8,818 bases of DNA, taken from the NCBI GenBank assembly GCA_902465425.1, contig CABQNA010000048.1:1-8818 (forward strand), in the 5' to 3' direction. The DNA is from an uncultured Collinsella sp. GTDB taxonomy: Bacteria; Actinomycetota; Coriobacteriia; Coriobacteriales; Coriobacteriaceae. Shown piece after piece: positions 5,919 through 8,818 of the stretch. The notes under the pieces are model-generated. The model saw nothing but the letters and a program-made list of their open reading frames with translations. It searched no databases and had not been told where the DNA came from. Each line of letters starts with the position of its first letter. Position 1 is the first letter of the stretch. Both the position numbers and the translations under genes were made by a program.

Positions 5919-7331
5919 ATGGACGCAACCGCAATTATCCTCGCTGCCGGCGAGGGCACCCGCATGAAGTCGAACCACTGCAAGGTTTCGCACAAGATCC
6001 TGGGCAAGCCCATGGTCCAGTGGATCGTCGACGCCACCATCAAGGCCGGCTGCAGCCGCGTCGTGGTCGTCATCGGCAGCCACGCCGACGAGATGCGCGC
6101 CCTCATCGACGGCGTCTACGCCAGCAGCGCCACCAAGGTCGAGTGCGTCGAGCAGACCGAGCGCCTGGGCACCGGTCACGCCGTGAAGGTCGCGCTCGAG
6201 GCCTGCGGCATCACGCAAGGCCCCGTCGTCGTGCTCAACGGCGACCTGCCGCTCATCACCGCCGACACGGTCGCCAAGTTCGCACAGACCGTCGCCACCG
6301 GCGAGCTCGCCTGCACCGTCATGACCATGACCCCGCCCGACCCCTTTGGCTACGGCCGCATCAAACTGGGCGACGACGGCCAGATCGAGCGCATCATCGA
6401 GCAGAAGGACTGCACGCCCGAGCAGGCCGCCACGCTGCTGGAGTGCAACGCCGGCTGCTACGCCTTTGACGGCGCGCAGCTCGCCGCCCACATTAACGAG
6501 ATCGGCAACGACAACGCGCAATCCGAGTACTACCTGCCCGACATGCTCGAGATCCTCAAGGGTCACGGCCAGGCGGTCTCCATCTTCCACTGCGATGACT
6601 ACCGCGACGGCCTGGGCGTCAACAGCCGCATTCAGCTCGCGCAGCTCACCGCTATCGCGCGCGACCGCATCAACGAGCACTGGATGGCCGAGGGCGTCAC
6701 GTTCATCGATCCCACGCAGGCCTGGATCGGCCCCGATGCCACCATCGGCCGAGACACCATCGTGTGGCCGCAGACGCATCTGATCGGTCACGTCACCGTG
6801 GGCGAAGAGTGCCAGCTCGGCCCCAACAGTCGCCTCACCGACACCACCGTCGGCAGCGGCTGCACCATCGATGAGACCATCGCCATCGAGGCCGTCATCG
6901 AGAACGGCGTCGACTGCGGCCCGCGCGCCTACCTGCGCCCGGGCACCCACATGCTCGACGGCTCCAAGGCCGGCACGCATGTGGAGATCAAGAAGTCCAC
7001 GATCGGCGAGGGCTCCAAGGTGCCGCACCTGTCCTACATCGGCGACACCACCATGGGCTCCGGCGTCAACGTGGGCGCGGGCTCCATCACCTGCAACTAC
7101 GACGGCGTGCACAAGCACAAGACCGTCATCGGCAAGGACGCCTTCATCGGTTCCGACACCATGATGGTCGCGCCCGCCCAGATCGGCGACGGCGCGCTCG
7201 TGGCCGCCGGCTCCGTCATCACCGAGCCGGTCCCGGCCGACGCACTCGGCCTGGGCCGCGCCCGTCAGGTAAACATTGAGGGCTGGGCCGCCGATTATCG
7301 CCGCCGTCTGCACGAGGACGACGAGGTATAA
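5919..7331 (+). CDS. glmU: Bifunctional GlcNAc-1-P uridyltransferase / glucosamine-1-P acetyltransferase
   Basis: Makes UDP-N-acetylglucosamine, the precursor of peptidoglycan and wall polymers, in two cytoplasmic steps: acetylation of glucosamine-1-P from acetyl-CoA, then uridylyl transfer from UTP. The 470-residue length is standard. The N-terminal Rossmann-like domain has LAAGEGTRMKS at 8-18, QTERLGTGHA at 79-88, NGDLPL at 107-112 and GYGRI at 144-148. The C-terminal left-handed beta-helix runs from about residue 265 to 440 with hexapeptide repeats, and contains YLRPGT 338-343, the probable catalytic base His370 in KVPHLSYIGD, and NYDG 393-396. AGGAG lies 5 nt before the ATG at 5919; the 70 in-frame codons upstream of that ATG are not protein-like. 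It is followed by a strong terminator, so it is probably transcribed separately from prs despite the conserved glmU-prs-pth order. No missing key residue was seen. Confidence 0.97.
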   Translation: MDATAIILAAGEGTRMKSNHCKVSHKILGKPMVQWIVDATIKAGCSRVVVVIGSHADEMRALIDGVYASSATKVECVEQTERLGTGHAVKVALEACGITQGPVVVLNGDLPLITADTVAKFAQTVATGELACTVMTMTPPDPFGYGRIKLGDDGQIERIIEQKDCTPEQAATLLECNAGCYAFDGAQLAAHINEIGNDNAQSEYYLPDMLEILKGHGQAVSIFHCDDYRDGLGVNSRIQLAQLTAIARDRINEHWMAEGVTFIDPTQAWIGPDATIGRDTIVWPQTHLIGHVTVGEECQLGPNSRLTDTTVGSGCTIDETIAIEAVIENGVDCGPRAYLRPGTHMLDGSKAGTHVEIKKSTIGEGSKVPHLSYIGDTTMGSGVNVGAGSITCNYDGVHKHKTVIGKDAFIGSDTMMVAPAQIGDGALVAAGSVITEPVPADALGLGRARQVNIEGWAADYRRRLHEDDEV

Positions 7332-7348
7332 CGTTTTACCAAGCATCT

Positions 7349-7381
7349 AAGGAGCTGTTCCCATGGGGACGGCTCCTTTTT
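7349..7381 (+). terminator. Intrinsic terminator after glmU
   Basis: The left arm at 7349-7362 (AAGGAGCTGTTCCC) pairs with 7365-7378 (GGGGACGGCTCCTT) over up to 14 positions, including two G.U wobbles; the apex is CCATGG-like. A run of five T (7377-7381) ends the stem. It begins 17 nt after the glmU stop codon. It is the clearest rho-independent terminator in the window. Confidence 0.9.
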
Positions 7382-7472
7382 CTATGCTGACCTGCGCGGC
7401 CAGATGAGTGGTCGGTTCGTGTCCGTTGGCGGTAAAGACGTTATCAAGACTCGATAAACCCCGCCGCGCGGT

Positions 7473-7478
7473 TACAAT
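7473..7478 (+). promoter_or_regulatory. Candidate -10 element of the prs promoter
   Basis: TACAAT matches a sigma-70 -10 hexamer at 5 of 6 bases and lies 46 nt upstream of the prs start, after the glmU terminator. The sequence 16-18 nt upstream (around ACTCGATA, 7449-7456) is not a good -35. A short inverted repeat TTATC/GATAA (7441-7457) overlaps that region and could be an operator or chance. Confidence 0.4.
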
Positions 7479-7524
7479 GCAACAAGGCATCTATATGGCA
7501 TTCGATATATAAAGGAGAAGGGTA

Positions 7525-8511
7525 ATGCCGATTAATGATCCCGAGAAGTCGGAGAATATGCGCAAGTCCATCCGCGTGTATTCCGGTTCCTCCAACCGTC
7601 CCCTCGCTCAGAAGATTGCTGAGTACCTTGGGGTCGAGCTTTCGGGCCTTACGCTAAAGCAGTTCGCCAATGGTGAGATTTACGCCCGCTACGACGAGAC
7701 CGTCCGCGGCGCCGACGTCTTCCTGATTCAGTCCGTGGCCGGCGGCAACGTCAACGACATGCTCATGGAGCTGCTCATCGCCACCGACGCTGCCAAGCGC
7801 GCATCCGCCCGCTCCATCACCGCCGTTATCACCCACTACGGCTATGCCCGCCAGGACCGCAAGGCCGGCCCGCGCGAGCCCATCACCGCCCGCCTCGTCG
7901 CCAACCTGCTCGAGCGCGCCGGCGTCAACCGCATCATCACCCTCGACCTGCACCAGGGCCAGATCCAGGGCTTCTTCGATATCCCGGTTAACCACCTGTC
8001 CGCGCTGCCGCTGTTTGGCCAGTACTACAACGACATGCACTTCGACACCGACAACCTGGTTGTCGTCTCCCCCGACGTGGGTCGCGCCAAGGCCGCCAAG
8101 AAGCTGTCCGACATGCTCGGCTGCGACCTGGCCATCGCCCACAAGGGCCGTCCGCGCCACAACGCCGCCGAGGTCATGGGCATCATCGGTGACATCAAGG
8201 GCAAGACCTGCATCATCAACGACGACATGATCGACACCGCTGGCACCCTGTGCGCCAACGTCAAGGAGCTCAAGGCTATGGGCGCTGGCGACATCTACGT
8301 CTGCGCCACCCACGGCATCTTCTCCGGTCCGGCCATCGAGCGCTTGAACGACGCCCCGATCGTCGAGTGCCTCGTCACCGACGCCATTCCCGTCGAGGTC
8401 GGCGGCAAGATCAAGACCATCTCGGTCGCCGAGGAGTTCGCTCAGGCCATCTCCGCCGTTTACCACGAGGAGCCCGTCTCCACGCTCGTCGGCGGCGACT
8501 TCGCGCTGTAG
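7525..8511 (+). CDS. prs: Ribose-phosphate pyrophosphokinase (PRPP synthetase, class I)
   Basis: Transfers pyrophosphate from ATP to ribose-5-phosphate to make PRPP, the shared precursor of purines, pyrimidines, histidine, tryptophan and NAD. The protein has 328 residues. Visible motifs are RVYSGSSNRPLAQ at 17-29, FANGEIYARYDE at 47-58, YGYARQDRK at 105-113, DLHQGQIQGFFDIPVNHL at 141-158, VVSPDVGRAKAAKK at 180-193, the catalytic flexible loop HKGRPRHN at 206-213 (Lys207, Arg209), and the PRPP loop NDDMIDTAGT at 232-241. From memory, SPDxGRxxxAxK and HKxR are closer to the mycobacterial enzyme (SPDSGR, HKTR) than to the SPDHGG/DKRR of Bacillus, supporting an actinobacterial source. AAGGAG lies 7 nt before ATG 7525; a second ATG at codon 12 (MRKSIRVYSG) has no ribosome binding site of its own. 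It lies between a glmU terminator and a large palindrome, so it is probably monocistronic. Confidence 0.97.
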   Translation: MPINDPEKSENMRKSIRVYSGSSNRPLAQKIAEYLGVELSGLTLKQFANGEIYARYDETVRGADVFLIQSVAGGNVNDMLMELLIATDAAKRASARSITAVITHYGYARQDRKAGPREPITARLVANLLERAGVNRIITLDLHQGQIQGFFDIPVNHLSALPLFGQYYNDMHFDTDNLVVVSPDVGRAKAAKKLSDMLGCDLAIAHKGRPRHNAAEVMGIIGDIKGKTCIINDDMIDTAGTLCANVKELKAMGAGDIYVCATHGIFSGPAIERLNDAPIVECLVTDAIPVEVGGKIKTISVAEEFAQAISAVYHEEPVSTLVGGDFAL

Positions 8512-8534
8512 TCGCTCGACCCTCGCATCCCTCC

Positions 8535-8640
8535 GGAAGCCCCGGACGCGCCTGCGGGGTTATCAAAGCGAACGTCCTCGCCGCTTTGCGGCTGCGGGAT
8601 GTTCGCTTTGATAACCCCTCCCGGCGCGTCCGGGGCTTCC
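8535..8640. repeat. 106-nt two-tier near-perfect palindrome after prs
   Basis: Outer arms 8535-8552 and 8623-8640 (GGAAGCCCCGGACGCGCC and its complement) match at 18 of 18. A 3-nt/4-nt internal loop separates them from inner arms 8556-8577 and 8597-8618, which pair over 22 positions starting GGGGTTATCAAAGCGAAC, the only non-Watson-Crick pair being one G.U. The apex holds CCGC-TTT-GCGG (8581-8591). Total pairing is more than 40 bp. No T-run follows directly, and the length far exceeds an ordinary terminator. It begins 23 nt after the prs stop. It may be a dispersed palindromic element, a transcript 3' stabiliser or a terminator working with the small stem behind it. Confidence 0.85.
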
Positions 8641-8641
8641 T

Positions 8642-8664
8642 GCTGTCTCGGGGCAGCTGTTTTC
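8642..8664 (+). terminator. Possible weak terminator downstream of prs
   Basis: GCTGTC (8642-8647) pairs with GGCAGC (8652-8657), including one U.G pair, across a TCGG tetraloop, and is followed by TGTTTTC. The stem is short and the T-run is interrupted, but its place right after the large palindrome and before pth suits transcription termination of prs. Confidence 0.4.
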
Positions 8665-8755
8665 TGAAATGACTTTGCTGCAACCTTTCCTCGCCTTCGG
8701 CGGGCGTGGTAGCCTTTGTCGTTGATTAAACTTTTTATGTAACGGAAGGACAAAC

Positions 8756-8818
8756 ATGGCAGCTGCACAGCCGCTTAAGATTCGCATGGTTGCCGGGCTT
8801 GGCAACCCTGGCGAGGAA
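8756..8818 (+). CDS. pth: Peptidyl-tRNA hydrolase, N-terminal fragment (3' end outside window)
   Basis: Frees tRNA from peptidyl-tRNAs dropped by stalled ribosomes; cytoplasmic and usually essential. Only 21 codons are visible. Residues 10-21 (RMVAGLGNPGEE) match the highly conserved N-terminal strand and loop of the family (VGLGNPG followed by an acidic residue), in which the Asn is an active-site residue. The start at 8756 is taken because AAGGA ends 5 nt upstream; the ATG at codon 11, nearer the usual family start, has no ribosome binding site, so a 10-residue N-terminal extension is likely. Its position after glmU-prs agrees with the common Gram-positive gene order. Identity rests on a short motif plus context. 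Confidence 0.88.
   Translation, partial: MAAAQPLKIRMVAGLGNPGEE

Larger units (their letters stand above)
8512..8755. other. prs-pth intergenic region
   Basis: This 244-nt gap holds a 106-nt two-tier palindrome (8535-8640), a small terminator-like stem (8642-8664) and the pth leader. I see no gene in it. A possible extended -10 for pth is TGGTAGCCT at 8707-8715, without a recognisable -35; a short CGCC/GGCG stem (8692-8702) lies just before it. Confidence 0.5.

Noticed and set aside
5841..7346. 501-codon open frame on the minus strand opposite glmU
   Set aside because: It mirrors glmU codons in a GC-rich gene, is Val/Gly/Asp/Ala-rich and low in complexity, and has no family motif; glmU on the other strand is complete and certain.
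7654..8466. 270-codon minus-strand open frame opposite prs
   Set aside because: It is an Asp/Val/Gly-rich shadow of prs codon structure without a recognisable domain.
1..8818. CRISPR arrays, tRNA or rRNA genes, transposases, phage genes
   Set aside because: No regularly spaced direct repeats, no recognisable tRNA or rRNA sequence and no transposase, integrase or phage protein motif were found on either strand.

Overview
The window is high-GC bacterial DNA with dense coding on both strands, strong GGAGG/AAGGAG ribosome binding sites and no phage, plasmid or insertion-sequence genes. Gene content, codon use and an actinobacterial-looking PRPP synthetase (PRPP-binding stretch starting SPDVGRAKAAKK, catalytic loop HKGR) suggest an anaerobic gut Actinomycetota of the class Coriobacteriia, Collinsella-like. 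That assignment is inference; no marker RNA is present.

Layout, left to right. (1) Minus strand, 1-520: N-terminal 173 codons of dihydropteroate synthase (folP), cut by the window edge. Upstream of it on the same strand is a SIR2-family NAD-dependent protein deacylase (616-1368). (2) Plus strand, 1504-2322: an exonuclease III family AP endonuclease, divergent from the sirtuin. (3) A convergent gap (2323-2470) with two different inverted repeats. (4) Minus strand, 2471-5725: a compact ECF transporter operon, transcribed ecfT, then a fused double ATPase, then an S component. The first two genes overlap by one base (TGATG) and the last two are 4 nt apart. (5) Plus strand, 5919-8818: glmU, a clear intrinsic terminator, prs, a very long palindrome, and the first 21 codons of pth. 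The order glmU-prs-pth is a familiar housekeeping neighbourhood in Gram-positive bacteria.

Most genes are housekeeping: folate, UDP-GlcNAc and PRPP synthesis, DNA repair and ribosome rescue. The ECF module is a complete vitamin or micronutrient importer (energising ATPases, coupling membrane protein, substrate-binding membrane protein) whose substrate cannot be read from the sequence.

The least ordinary signal is a 191-bp AT-richer block (3849-4039) inside the fused ECF ATPase gene. It has matching inverted ends, reads through in frame as about 64 hydrophilic residues, and sits exactly in the linker between the two ABC domains. It looks like a palindromic element that inserted into a coding sequence and became part of the protein. 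Together with the 106-nt two-tier palindrome after prs and the two inverted repeats after the AP endonuclease, it suggests that several families of small palindromic repeats are active in this genome.
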